64,000 nucleotides of DNA from Caballeronia cordobensis (lineage in GTDB: Bacteria > Pseudomonadota > Gammaproteobacteria > Burkholderiales > Burkholderiaceae): NCBI RefSeq assembly GCF_001544575.2, contig NZ_FCNY02000010.1, positions 124,001 through 188,000 of the forward strand. Direction: 5' to 3'. This document shows positions 53,378 to 62,502 of this stretch, one piece after another (position 1 is the stretch's first letter; each line of letters opens with the position of its first letter). The notes beneath the pieces were generated by a model. It did no database searches. It saw only the letters and a program-made list of their open reading frames with translations, and was not told where the DNA came from. The translations under genes and the position numbers were made by a program.

Positions 53378-53681
53378 TTCCGCCGTCACGGTTTACGTGA
53401 CGTATGAAGGCGAACCTGGCGTGCGTTTCGACAGGGCTTACTACGTCGAGCATCACCTCCCGCTCGTCATGCGTCACTGGTCGCGTTATGGCTCGACCGG
53501 CGTTGCCGCGTTTTTTCCGGCGGCGGAGCAGGCCGGCACGCTCGCGATTTGCGAATGCCGGTTTCGCGACGAGGCATCGGTCGATGCGGCGTTCGCGTCG
53601 CCGGAAGCCTCGGAGGTGATGGCCGATCTGCCGCGTTTCACCGAGATCGCGCCGCGCCGCGTGCGGGCGCTGCCGCTCTGA
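53367..53681 (+). CDS. EthD-family protein
   Basis: 104 residues from ATG 53367, which has GGAGGA eight bases upstream and overlaps the previous gene by 11 bases. VTVYVTYEGEPGVRFDRAYY and EHHLPLVMRHW give the EthD dimeric alpha-beta barrel pattern, and MADLPRFTEIAP the usual end. EthD proteins accompany ring-degrading operons; a few act in dehydration or decarboxylation, most are uncharacterised. Confidence 0.82.
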   Translation: MTNDSAVTVYVTYEGEPGVRFDRAYYVEHHLPLVMRHWSRYGSTGVAAFFPAAEQAGTLAICECRFRDEASVDAAFASPEASEVMADLPRFTEIAPRRVRALPL

Positions 53682-53727
53682 AAAGAGGCTCCGTATCGGC
53701 ATCGATTCGAATCAAGGAGGCACATTC

Positions 53728-54583
53728 ATGGAAAATCGGCATCATCGGTCTTGGTGCGATGGGACGCGCGATGGCGCGCAATCTGGCGCACGCGGGACAT
53801 GACGTGAAGGCGTGGAACCGCTCGGGCGGAACGGTGGACGGTGTGACGACGGTCGCCTCGCCGGTCGAGGCGTTTCGGGGCGACGCCGTGCTCACCATGC
53901 TGTCCGACGACGATGCAATCCGCTCGACGCTCATCGACTCCGGCGTGCTCGCGCAGGCGAAGCCCGGGCTCGTTCATGTGGTCACGTCGACGATCTCGGT
54001 TGCGTTCGCGCGCGAGCTCGTTGCGGCCCACGAATCGGCACGCGTTGGTTACGTTTCCGCGCCGGTGCTCGGACGCCCCGACGTCGCGGCGAAGGGAGCA
54101 CTCAACGTACTGGCGGGCGGTCCGCCCGATGCCGTGGCGAAGGTGCGGCCGCTGCTCGACGTGATCGGCGGTCGGGTCTGGGATATGGGCGTCCAGGCGC
54201 CGACCGCCAACGCCGCGAAAATCGCCTGCAACATGATGATTACGATGGCGATCGAGGCAATGGCCGAAGCCGTCGTTCTGACGGAGGCAAACGGTTTGCC
54301 GCGCGAGCGATTCTTCGACCTGATCCTGAACACGCTGTTTGGCAGTCGCTCGTATCAGGTTTATTCCGCGAACATCGCAAAGGGAGACTACGAGCCGGGC
54401 TTCAAGGCCACGCTTGGCATCAAGGATCTGCGGCTCGCGGCCCAAGCGGCCGAGGAGGCTGGCCGTGCGTTGCCGCTGCTGGCGGCGGTATATGCGCGCA
54501 TGGCTGAAACGATTGATGCGGGCATGGGCGATCGGGACTGGTCCGCGATGGCGAAGTTCACGATCGAGTCCAGTGATTCATGA
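53728..54583 (+). CDS. Beta-hydroxyacid-dehydrogenase-family NAD(P) oxidoreductase, start out of frame
   Basis: About 284 residues: KIGIIGLGAMGRAMARNLAH with AWNRS (Arg suggesting NADP), VTSTISVAFARELVAAHES, YVSAPVLGRPDVAAKGALNV, ANAAKIACNMMITMAIEAM (catalytic Lys), and GYEPGF-like KGDYEPGFKATLGIKDLRL. A perfect AGGAGG and ATG (53728) stand where the start should be, but ATGGAAAATC puts the coding frame one base off; ATGAAAATC would read correctly. It is therefore either a frameshifted gene or a sequencing error. No other good start lies in frame nearby. Confidence 0.75.
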
Positions 54584-54848
54584 GTTGGCGATCAGAAACG
54601 GGCCGTTTGACGCGAGGTGTCAGCTGCTCGCATCATGTGTGGAGCGCAAGAGTTCGTCGCACGCATGGATGACCGCTGCGTGTGGGAAGCGGCCGTCGTC
54701 TCCGCGCAAACGCGGAAGTCGGCTCCGGGTCGGCATGAGGCATCGAAGCGCATCGTTGAAAGGCAACAGCTCAGAAATTTCAAAAGCAACGGCCGCTTGA
54801 CACAGCCTTGCAGGACAAGCCGTTGAACGGCAACACACGGCGAGGTGT

Positions 54849-54965
54849 CTACTTGAACTTGATCTCGTAGGACCATTCCCCTTTGACGGGATGACGTTCG
54901 ACCAGCGTCGCCAATTGAGGCTCGATGAGCGCTGGCATTTCGCCGGGCGTAGTGTCGGGCGCGCG
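54849..54965 (-). pseudogene. DNA ligase D (ATP-dependent ligase) fragment
   Basis: The minus-strand frame ends with PALIEPQLATLVERHPVKGE, WSYEIKFK and a stop. This is the beginning of the ATP-dependent ligase domain of LigD-type enzymes, just before the nucleotidyl lysine, and is cut there. It is too short to function. Confidence 0.55.
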
Positions 54966-55074
54966 TACGCGCGTCGCACGCGAACCGTTCCACCTTCCCA
55001 TGTCGCTCGTCGCCCGCGTCCGGCGACACGCCCTCGCCATCGCGTTCATGGTCACCATCGCCGTCGCCCCGGTC

Positions 55075-55302
55075 GACCATTGGCGGATGAAGCGGTTGCT
55101 GCGTGTCGATGCCCGCCATCTGGAGCGCCGCGTAGATGCGCTGAAGCTCGGCCTTGAAACTCACTCGCCACCGCGCCGGTGGCTCGTCGTCGCCCAATAG
55201 GGTCATGCCGTTATGAATGACGAGCCCATAGCGCGCAACGAGAAGCGCATCGACGAGCTGCGCTTCCCGTTTGGCTTGCTCCAAGAATGCGGTCGCTTTC
55301 AT
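55075..55302 (-). pseudogene. Truncated unknown ORF beside the ligase fragment
   Basis: From ATG 55302 the frame reads MKATAFLEQAKREAQLVDAL and RYGLVIHNGMTLLGDDEPPA, then FKAELQRIYAALQMAGID, which looks coding for about 75 residues. It then runs into low-complexity sequence overlapping the ligase fragment in another frame. It is probably the start of a broken gene, family unknown. Confidence 0.35.
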
Positions 55303-55456
55303 GGTGGCATCTCCCATCAGAAGACGTGCAAGCCTCGCGCCCGGCGCCAAGTAAGACTGGGGCAGGCGAATCGTTGCCAATTCAACGTCGGGCTTGCAAT
55401 TGAATGCTAAGGGTTTATACTGATCTCGTCTCCTCCATGTCCACCGATATGGATTC

Positions 55457-55482
55457 AGCCCGCTCAATTGAGCGGGCTTTTT
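55457..55482. terminator. Strong rho-independent terminator
   Basis: AGCCCGCTCAATTGAGCGGGCT is a perfect hairpin followed by a T run on the plus strand. The A residues needed for minus-strand function are not present. It ends the stretch of degraded genes before the LysR operon. Confidence 0.7.
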
Positions 55483-55775
55483 CTCTTCACGGAAAACCAG
55501 CCGAGTCGGGCGACAGCGCCGCGCCGGCCCTATCAGCTGACAACAGCTCACCATTCGCGGCCGGCAACGCGGTAAGCCACCTCGATAAGCGTACATCACA
55601 CGGTCGCATCGCTATTTAAGCTGTGCGCTTTGTACGAGGACATGGCGCTCGTCAAGATCGATCGGGACGTAGCATCGCGCTTTTGAGTGCGTCGAGCCTG
55701 GCTGCACCGGTCGCTACGAGGACTGAGCCGACGACTCGCCGCAGATGAGTCGTCTATCCAGGCAGCAAATGCCTA
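55483..55775. other. Intergenic region
   Basis: No supported gene or repeat is visible between the terminator and the convergent LysR gene. Confidence 0.4.
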
Positions 55776-56696
55776 TCACGCATCTTGCTGATGAAACATC
55801 GAATAAATCGTGTCGCGCAACCACGCAACGCCCGGATCGCTCGTGAATTGTGAATGCGAGTGCACCTGGATCTCGATGGGCGGCAGGGCGAAAGGCAAGG
55901 GCAGCATGCGAAAGGCTTTACCGCGATTCAAGCGCCGCGCAATGCTTTTTGGGAAGATGACGGCGAGGTCCGTGTTCGTTACGATCTCTGGCGCCACGAC
56001 AAAATGCGGCAGTCGGACCACGACATCGCGCTTAAGATTAAGCTCGTCGAGCCATTGTTCGACCATGCGATGGCCCGTCGCGTTGGTGCTCGCGTAGACG
56101 TAGCGCAAGGCGGCCAAGTCTTCGCCGGTTGGCCGTGACTTACCTAACGGATGGTTTGCGCGCACCACGCAGACATGCTCGTCGACGAATAACGTCTGGC
56201 TCACGCAACCGGCATCGAGGCCCGGCACGTAGCCCAGAGCCAAATCAACTTCGCCGGAGCGCATGGCCGCGCTGACGGAATCCACCGGAACGTTGACCGC
56301 TTCGATGCGGATGCCGCGCGCCTCGCGGTCGAGCAGCGCGACCAGCGGCGGCAAAAAAAAGAACTCCGACATGTCCGACATCGAAATGCGGAACACGCGC
56401 CGGGCCGTCGCGGGATCGAACTTGGCGAGTTGCTGGACCGCCTCGTTGATGATCGACAACGCCTGCGCGAGCGGCGGATACAGCCGATGCGCGGCGTCGG
56501 TCGGGACCATGCCGGTGGGCGCGCGGACGAAAAGTGGATCATCGAAGATTGTGCGTAAGCGCCGTAGCGCATGACTGACCGCGGGCTGCGTCAATTCCAG
56601 GCGGTCGCCTGCAGCGGTCAGGCTGCGCAGATCCCAGATGGCGAGGAACACGCGCAGCAAATTCAGATCGGCGATACCGGAGTTGAGCTTCGTCAT
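55776..56696 (-). CDS. LysR-family regulator (NodD/LinR-like) of the monooxygenase operon
   Basis: 306 residues from MTKLNSGIADLNLLRVF; the frame is open 16 codons further but that start overlaps the previous gene. The HTH contains LTAAGDRLELTQPAVSHALR and LFVRAPTGMVPTDAAHRL. The effector domain follows (FRISMSDMSEFFFLPPLVAL, EVDLALGYVPGL). It lies last in the operon with the flavin monooxygenase genes, 45 bases after the EthD-like gene, so it probably responds to that pathway's substrate. Confidence 0.85.
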   Translation of the reverse strand: MTKLNSGIADLNLLRVFLAIWDLRSLTAAGDRLELTQPAVSHALRRLRTIFDDPLFVRAPTGMVPTDAAHRLYPPLAQALSIINEAVQQLAKFDPATARRVFRISMSDMSEFFFLPPLVALLDREARGIRIEAVNVPVDSVSAAMRSGEVDLALGYVPGLDAGCVSQTLFVDEHVCVVRANHPLGKSRPTGEDLAALRYVYASTNATGHRMVEQWLDELNLKRDVVVRLPHFVVAPEIVTNTDLAVIFPKSIARRLNRGKAFRMLPLPFALPPIEIQVHSHSQFTSDPGVAWLRDTIYSMFHQQDA

Positions 56697-56740
56697 ACAC
56701 GGTTGACTCACGAACAAGCGCTGGTCGCGCCATGCGGCCA

Positions 56741-57415
56741 TCAATGTGTGGCGAGATTACCGTACATGCTGCGCATTGCAAAATGCGGCGTGGCTCCCTG
56801 ATACGGAGGCAAGGTATGGAAATCGCGCCGCATCGATTCGCGCACCGGCGAGGCGAGCGCGTCGGCGAGGGCGGACGCATCGTCGAAGACGACCTTGTTA
56901 CGCTGCATCGCATCCGCGCGCGCGCATGGCAGGCCGCTGGTGCAATCGATGCGCGTGTAGATCTCCAGTTCCCGCAATGCCGGCAAGGTGGACATCAGCG
57001 GCGCGTGATGCTGCAGATAATGGGCGAGCCATGCGTCGAAATCTTCCGCTGGCCCTTCGTACGCGACGAGATAAGTGCAACGCTCCAAGCGCGCTTGGTT
57101 GGGTGGCGCATGCGGCGCCAGGGCGCGTACGGCCATAACTTGCTGGGTGAAGCGCCCGGCGATCAACGGCTCCCGAAGCGTGCGATGGATCGGGCCATTC
57201 AGCCTGGCGCCAGCTTCGAGCGCGGCAAGTTCATCGAAATACAGTTGAATCACGCACGATGGCGCATCGGCCGCCGGCGCAATGCGCGGATCGACGCGTT
57301 GTGCTATCGGCTCGTGCACGACCAGGCTACGCAAGCCGTCGATGCACTGTAACGGCGCGATTTCGGGCAGCAATTGCTGTCCGCTCGCACTGATCAAAAA
57401 GAGGCAGACTTGCAT
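56741..57415 (-). CDS. EthD-like/DUF4286-type stress-responsive barrel protein
   Basis: About 224 residues from MQVCLFLISASGQQ. A GTG at 57421 overlapping the upstream stop as GTGA is the alternative. Two barrel-like halves are seen: SCVIQLYFDELAALEAGARL and YLVAYEGPAEDFDAWLAHYL with HHAPLMSTLPALRELEIYTR, the latter matching EthD-type proteins. Enzyme activity is unknown. It sits between the flavin reductase and the LysR genes. Confidence 0.6.
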   Translation of the reverse strand: MQVCLFLISASGQQLLPEIAPLQCIDGLRSLVVHEPIAQRVDPRIAPAADAPSCVIQLYFDELAALEAGARLNGPIHRTLREPLIAGRFTQQVMAVRALAPHAPPNQARLERCTYLVAYEGPAEDFDAWLAHYLQHHAPLMSTLPALRELEIYTRIDCTSGLPCARADAMQRNKVVFDDASALADALASPVRESMRRDFHTLPPYQGATPHFAMRSMYGNLATH

Positions 57416-57417
57416 AG

Positions 57418-57936
57418 TCACGCCGCCTCACAGGAAGCGGCCGCGCGCGCGAGCCGATGAAACTGTCGGCCGAAGTACACGAGACCGTCGCCGTCTTCGC
57501 GCGAGCCAATGTGCTCGACTTGCACGAAAAGCACCGAATGCGAGCCGACTTGCTTGCTGTCGACGATGCGGCCTTCAAGGCTCGCGATTGCATCGTCGAG
57601 CACGGGAAGGCGCAGTGCGCCCGGCCGCGAGCTGCAGCGCGCAAAGCGTTCCTCCATCGAGCATCCATCCATGCCTGCAAACACACGTGCCAGTTCCTGC
57701 GCGTGCGCGCCCAGAACGTTGATGCACGCGTGGCCGTTACTGAGCAACACATCGTGAATATAGCTCGATTGATTGATGCAGACTAACATCGTCGGCGGCG
57801 TATCGGTCACGGAGCACACTGCGCTTGCCGTGATACCGCAGCGTCCGTGCGGGCCGTCCGTGGTAATGACGTTGACGGCCGCGCCGAGCGAGGCCATGGC
57901 GTTGCGAAACTGAGTACGCGCTTGATCGTGGGTCAT
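57418..57936 (-). CDS. Flavin reductase of a two-component monooxygenase
   Basis: 172 residues from MTHDQARTQFRNAMASLGAA. ITASAVCSVTDTPPTMLVCI (flavin-binding), INVLGAHAQELARVFAG and HSVLFVQVEHIGS match the HpaC/HsaB-type FMN/FAD reductase family. It lies 25 bases downstream of the acyl-CoA dehydrogenase-like oxygenase gene and would supply it with reduced flavin. Confidence 0.88.
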   Translation of the reverse strand: MTHDQARTQFRNAMASLGAAVNVITTDGPHGRCGITASAVCSVTDTPPTMLVCINQSSYIHDVLLSNGHACINVLGAHAQELARVFAGMDGCSMEERFARCSSRPGALRLPVLDDAIASLEGRIVDSKQVGSHSVLFVQVEHIGSREDGDGLVYFGRQFHRLARAAASCEAA

Positions 57937-57961
57937 GGCTGGTGTCCGCTGGTTGGCGACT

Positions 57962-59152
57962 TCAGGGATACGGCGTGATGGGCGGAATGCCGACGAAGAG
58001 CGCGCCCGATGCGTCGAAACTGCCTTCGCCGAGGAAGGCGTGTTGCGTGACGACGATCGAGTCGCGTACCAGACGCTGCATCCGGTTTTCGCGATAAATC
58101 GCGCCAATGCCCGCCATCTTGTACGCCTGCATCACGATATCGGCGCAGGCGTGCGCCGCGTGCGTCGCCGAAAGACGCAACAAATTAGCTTCTGCAGGCA
58201 GCACCGGGTCACCCGCGAGCACCGTGCGCCACGATGCTTCCGCGGACTCGAAGAAGAATGCCCGCGCGCTGCGCAGCTGTGCTTCCGCTTGCGCGAGTCC
58301 GGAACGATAGTAGGCACGATCGGCGAGCCGCGGCGCACCAGTCGTGGTCTGCGTCACGCCGGACATCCCAGCCAGCAGGTTGAGCGCAGCGCGCGCCAGC
58401 CCGATATTCACCGCCGCATGCACCTGTGCCTGATAGGCGATGGCGGGATACCGATACAACGGTTCATCGATCAGCGGCGTGCCTCCGCGCACGAAAGTCC
58501 ACTGTTCCTCAACGTACTTGTCTTTCAGACGCAGATCGTGGCTGCCGGTACCCTGCATGCCGACCACGTTCCAGTTATCGACAATCTCGACTTCGCTTGC
58601 CCGGAAGACGGCAGTAAAAGGCTTGCCGGCGTTCTTGTCGTCGCTGCCAGCAGGCGCCCCGCCGATCCCTACGCCGATCCAGTCCGCACCTTTGCAGCCG
58701 CTGGCGAAGCGCCATTGTCCAGACACGCGGAAGCCGCCGGGCGCGCGACTGGCTTTTTGCAGCGGATATAAGCCGCCCGCGAAGACTTGATCCGGACCGG
58801 TCGCATAGATTTGCGCCTGTGTGTCGACCGGCAGTGAGGCAAGGTACGTGCTGGCGGAGCCAAACGCTGCGACCCAGGCAGCCGAGCCGTCCGCGATCGC
58901 AATGCGTTCGAGAATCTCGAGGAAGTGCGCAGGCGGCAGCGGGTGGCCGCCGAAACGTTTAGGCGTGCTTGAGCGGAAGATGCCCGCACGCTTCATCTTG
59001 CCGACCATATCTCGCGGCACATGAGACAGGGCATCGAACTCGTCGCGGCGGCGCTCGATCTCTTCGATCAGCGCATCAAGCGGCAACGGTCCGGCGTACT
59101 CAGGATAGTCGTCTTGTGCATCGACGATGGCTTCGCTTTGAAGGGCATGCAT
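57962..59152 (-). CDS. Flavin-dependent monooxygenase, acyl-CoA dehydrogenase fold
   Basis: 396 residues. It has an N-terminal helical domain (FDALSHVPRDMVGKMKRAGI, TPKRFGGHPLPPAHFLEILE), a middle barrel with RVSGQWRFASGCKGADWIGV and NWNVVGMQGTGSHDLRLKD, and a C-terminal helical domain. The acyl-CoA dehydrogenase catalytic Glu motif is not evident. This is the pattern of group D oxygenases (HsaA, DszC, HpaB-like). With the reductase next door it likely hydroxylates an aromatic or oxidises a sulphur/nitrogen compound. Confidence 0.82.
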   Translation of the reverse strand: MHALQSEAIVDAQDDYPEYAGPLPLDALIEEIERRRDEFDALSHVPRDMVGKMKRAGIFRSSTPKRFGGHPLPPAHFLEILERIAIADGSAAWVAAFGSASTYLASLPVDTQAQIYATGPDQVFAGGLYPLQKASRAPGGFRVSGQWRFASGCKGADWIGVGIGGAPAGSDDKNAGKPFTAVFRASEVEIVDNWNVVGMQGTGSHDLRLKDKYVEEQWTFVRGGTPLIDEPLYRYPAIAYQAQVHAAVNIGLARAALNLLAGMSGVTQTTTGAPRLADRAYYRSGLAQAEAQLRSARAFFFESAEASWRTVLAGDPVLPAEANLLRLSATHAAHACADIVMQAYKMAGIGAIYRENRMQRLVRDSIVVTQHAFLGEGSFDASGALFVGIPPITPYP

Positions 59153-59182
59153 ACGTTAACCTCTCGGTCAGTGTTTGTCGAG

Positions 59183-60535
59183 TTATTCGGGTTGCCGACG
59201 TCCATCGGCGCGCATTGCTTTGGGAAACGTCTCGCGTGCCAGCAACGTGGCGACGACGGTGGTCAGCCCCAATACGCCCAGATAGATGGCGACCGGCACC
59301 GCACTGTGATAGCGGGCGAGCAGGACGGTGGCGATCATCGGCGAAAGGCCGCCACCGAGTACGGAAGAGACTTCCCGGCCGATACCGAGTCCCGAGAAGC
59401 GCAGGTGCACCGGCAACATTTCACTGATAAACGCGGGCTGCGCGCCTTGCAGGATGCCAAGCGTGATGCTGTTCGTGAGGACGAGCGCCGCAACCACCTT
59501 CCAGTACTCGCCTGAGCCGAGCAGCGCGAAGTATGGCCATCCGACAAGCACGATGGCTAGCGCGCCGGCGAGGTAAACCGGCTTGCGCCCAACCTTGTCG
59601 GTCACCCAGCCGAAGAAGAGCGAAACGGGGATCATCAACAGCATCGAAACGCATAGTCCGCTTAGAATCCAGCTCGACTTGATGCCGAGGAACTGCCCGT
59701 AGGCGATTGAGAAAGCGAAGAAGAGGTAGGACGCCGCGCCCTCGCCGAAGCGTAGACCGAATACAGTGAGCACTTCGCGCGGACATTGGCGCAGAACTTC
59801 GATGACAGGCATCCGGCTTTCGTGGCGTGTCGCCTTAGCTTCGACGAATGCGGCGCTTTCGCCGACAGAGCGGCGCATCCACAAGCCGAGGAGAACGAGT
59901 GCAGCGCTAGCTAGAAACGGAAGGCGCCATCCCCACGTCTGAAAGTCGTCAGCCGGAAGGTTCTGCACCAGAAGGAACGCACCGGTGGACAAGACGAAGC
60001 CAAGCGCCGCACCACAGGGGCTCCATGCCGATAGCGCTCCGCGCTTCGATTGAGGTGCGTTCTCGTGAATCAACAAGATACTGCCGCTCCATTCACCGCC
60101 GGCCGCGAGTCCCTGAAGGGTGCGCAAAAGAACCAGCATTACGGGCGCCGCAATACCGACCTGCTGATACGTTGGCAAAACGCCCATTAGAAAAGTTGCG
60201 GTGCCCATTGTGAGCAATGTAAGCATCATCACGACCTTGCGGCCGTATCGGTCGCCGATATGCCCGCATAGCACTCCGCCGATGGGTCGCGCGATGAAGC
60301 CAACCGTGAAGCCACCGAATGCAGCGATGGTGCCCGTCAATGGGTCAGTGCCGACCGGAAAGAACAGCTTGCCAAAGACAAGTGCAGCGGCGGTGCCGTA
60401 CAAGAAGAAGTCATACCACTCAAGGATTTGACCGAGCACCGCTGTGGTGACGGCCCGGCGCACGTTGCTTGCCGGACGGGCGGATCGGGTTTGTGCGAGC
60501 GTGCCTAGATCTGTATTTAGAGCTTCAGGGTTCAT
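59183..60535 (-). CDS. MFS transporter, metabolite:H+ symporter (MHS) type
   Basis: About 450 residues from MNPEALNTD (an ATG at 60550 is also possible). It has 12 helices and MHS signatures: ILEWYDFFLYGTAAALVFGK, FGGFTVGFIARPIGGVLCGH, IGDRYGRKVVMMLTLLTMG, and ALRTLQGLAAGGEWSGS-like RTLQGLAAGGEWSGSILLIH. It is the first gene of the minus-strand operon, 30 bases before the monooxygenase, and probably imports its substrate. Confidence 0.88.
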   Translation of the reverse strand: MNPEALNTDLGTLAQTRSARPASNVRRAVTTAVLGQILEWYDFFLYGTAAALVFGKLFFPVGTDPLTGTIAAFGGFTVGFIARPIGGVLCGHIGDRYGRKVVMMLTLLTMGTATFLMGVLPTYQQVGIAAPVMLVLLRTLQGLAAGGEWSGSILLIHENAPQSKRGALSAWSPCGAALGFVLSTGAFLLVQNLPADDFQTWGWRLPFLASAALVLLGLWMRRSVGESAAFVEAKATRHESRMPVIEVLRQCPREVLTVFGLRFGEGAASYLFFAFSIAYGQFLGIKSSWILSGLCVSMLLMIPVSLFFGWVTDKVGRKPVYLAGALAIVLVGWPYFALLGSGEYWKVVAALVLTNSITLGILQGAQPAFISEMLPVHLRFSGLGIGREVSSVLGGGLSPMIATVLLARYHSAVPVAIYLGVLGLTTVVATLLARETFPKAMRADGRRQPE

Positions 60536-60550
60536 GGTGGAGGGAAACAT

Positions 60551-61506
60551 GAGGTGATGGTTCCCGCTTCCCTGATGCTAAAGAAGCGGCGCGGGTCGTA
60601 TCGATGCGATGGACCCACGATATGAGCCCCGACAGACGCGGTCAAATTCGAGCCAAAAATACACGACATGAATTCGGTGCATATGTCCCTGCGTGCGGTA
60701 AGTATTAACCCGTGCTTGGAATGACATACCATTGCGCTTATGTCCCATCATGCATTCGCTCTTTGCCGCGTGGAATTGGCAGACGCACAGCGCGTCGGCA
60801 TTTTGTTCTGCACCGCCGTGACCCTTCATCGCGAGCATCGAATACGCACACATGGGCCTCGTCTGGCGAACTCTCACGGGCCGCTTGCGTTGCAGACACG
60901 GCGCACGACACGGCGGGATATCCTGCTCGACATCGTTACGATGGCTTCAAGTGACCTCGAATCCCGTGCTCATAAAACCTTCGAGCGGTATCATTAGGGG
61001 CCGATGGCGGCGGAGGGGAGGGAAGCGTTTGGTGGCAGATTGAGCTGTTCGCACCTGAGAACGGCTTTCCCTTGGATAACGACTTGCGCAAAAGAACAGC
61101 GGCGGAACCGAAGGCCCGACTGACGTCGGGTCCGAGCGCTTGCGCAGGCTTGCCGGCGCACCCCCCATTGCCCAGACTGGACTCTTCCTCAAGTACCAGT
61201 CACTTGTCCCCGGAGGTTAAGCGAGGTTAAGCGTGGACAGCGCCGCGCGCGCGTTGTGTTCCAGTCTGAAGCAAGCGTTCATTCTCGTTCGGCACCGCCG
61301 CTGCTTCAGCGTATTAAGGCAAGCGGCGAACAACACCCTCTGCTTATCCTTTTCGCATGTCCTTGGCTTCGGGGTGGTTGTTGCGGTTGCGCTCGGAAGC
61401 CGCTGCACATGGTGAGTGAGGACACGACGTCGAAATGCCGTGACATGTTCGGCGGCCGGCAACGCAACGCCCGAAAATACAAGAAAGAGAAAATTGGATG
61501 CGGGCT
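60551..61506. other. Long intergenic region between two catabolic operons
   Basis: Several short frames exist on both strands but they overlap each other and have no recognisable domain or ribosome site. The promoter of the MHS transporter operon must lie at its left side. I see no gene, RNA or repeat that I can support. Confidence 0.4.
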
Positions 61507-62415
61507 TTAGTCGCGATGCAGCGTATCGATGACCAGTTCGCGAAACCACCGGATCCCTTCGTCATTGTCAAAGTTGCGATGCCAATGGACGGTGGATTCG
61601 ATGTCTGGGATTTCCGCCGGCATTGGATATATGGAGAACTGGCCCGTTTCATTGAACATGAGGGCTGCCCCTCTGTGAAGCGTCACCATCCAGTTCGTGC
61701 GCCGCAGAATCTGCGGAACAACCGTGAAATGCGGCACTCGCAATGCGATTCGGCGATGCAAGCCTTGAGTGCGCAAGACCTCATCGATGGCCAGGTGGCT
61801 GCTGTCGCTCGTCGTCACGGTTACATGAAGAAACTCCAAGAATTTCTGTCTTGATAACGTCCGAACCGGTAACCCAGGGCGCTTGCGCGTCATGCAGACG
61901 AACTGATCGCGAAAAAGCAGCGCGTGGTTCGTGACTGGCATCAGCGACGGAAGATTACCGATGGCGAGGTCAATTTGTCCGAGTCGCAGCTTTTCCTCGA
62001 CTTCGCGCACCGGCACTTGCTCGGCCGATAAACGTACCCGAGGTGCGACGCGCTGCAGTCTTTCACAGATAGGCGGCAGAAACACATGCTCGCCAATATC
62101 GGACATGGACAACCGAAACTCGCGCGTGGTGGTTGCGGGATCGAACTGTTCGCTCTCACGCAGTGCTTCGCGGATTGAGGCAATCGCACTGCCCAGAGGC
62201 ACTGCTAGTCTCTCCGCGGTCGGTGTCGGAAGCATGCCGTCTGGCGTCCGGACAAACAGCGGATCATCGAACAACGACCGCAGCCGTCCCAGCGAATAGC
62301 TGATCGTCGGCTGTGACAACTCGAGCCGTTGCCCAGCGCGCGTGAGGCTGCGCTCTTCAAGAATCGCCTGGAACACCCGCAGCAGGTTCAAATCGACCTG
62401 GTGGAAATTGACCAT
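61507..62415 (-). CDS. LysR-family regulator divergent from an acyl-CoA ligase
   Basis: 302 residues from MVNFHQVDLNLLRVFQAIL; a longer frame upstream only overlaps the divergent ligase. The HTH part is LTRAGQRLELSQPTISYSLG with LFVRTPDGMLPTPTAERL. The effector domain follows (FRLSMSDIGEHVFLPPICER, GQIDLAIGNLPSLMPV). It closely parallels the LysR at 55776. The 87-base gap to the ligase is the probable shared control region. Confidence 0.87.
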   Translation of the reverse strand: MVNFHQVDLNLLRVFQAILEERSLTRAGQRLELSQPTISYSLGRLRSLFDDPLFVRTPDGMLPTPTAERLAVPLGSAIASIREALRESEQFDPATTTREFRLSMSDIGEHVFLPPICERLQRVAPRVRLSAEQVPVREVEEKLRLGQIDLAIGNLPSLMPVTNHALLFRDQFVCMTRKRPGLPVRTLSRQKFLEFLHVTVTTSDSSHLAIDEVLRTQGLHRRIALRVPHFTVVPQILRRTNWMVTLHRGAALMFNETGQFSIYPMPAEIPDIESTVHWHRNFDNDEGIRWFRELVIDTLHRD

Positions 62416-62502
62416 GTCTATGCGGCACCAAAAATTGATTGATTTGACCGATATGCTAGCCGATTCTAGACTGGCCTCCACATCGAAAGAGGTCACGAGC
62501 TC

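Noticed and set aside
55420-55482. Possible tmRNA or tRNA 3' end used as an attachment site (GTCTCCTCCA before a terminator)
   Set aside because: No acceptor-stem partner or T-arm could be found upstream, so only the terminator is reported.
60551-61506. Short frames between the MHS operon and the second LysR
   Set aside because: They overlap on both strands, have no ribosome sites and show no family resemblance.
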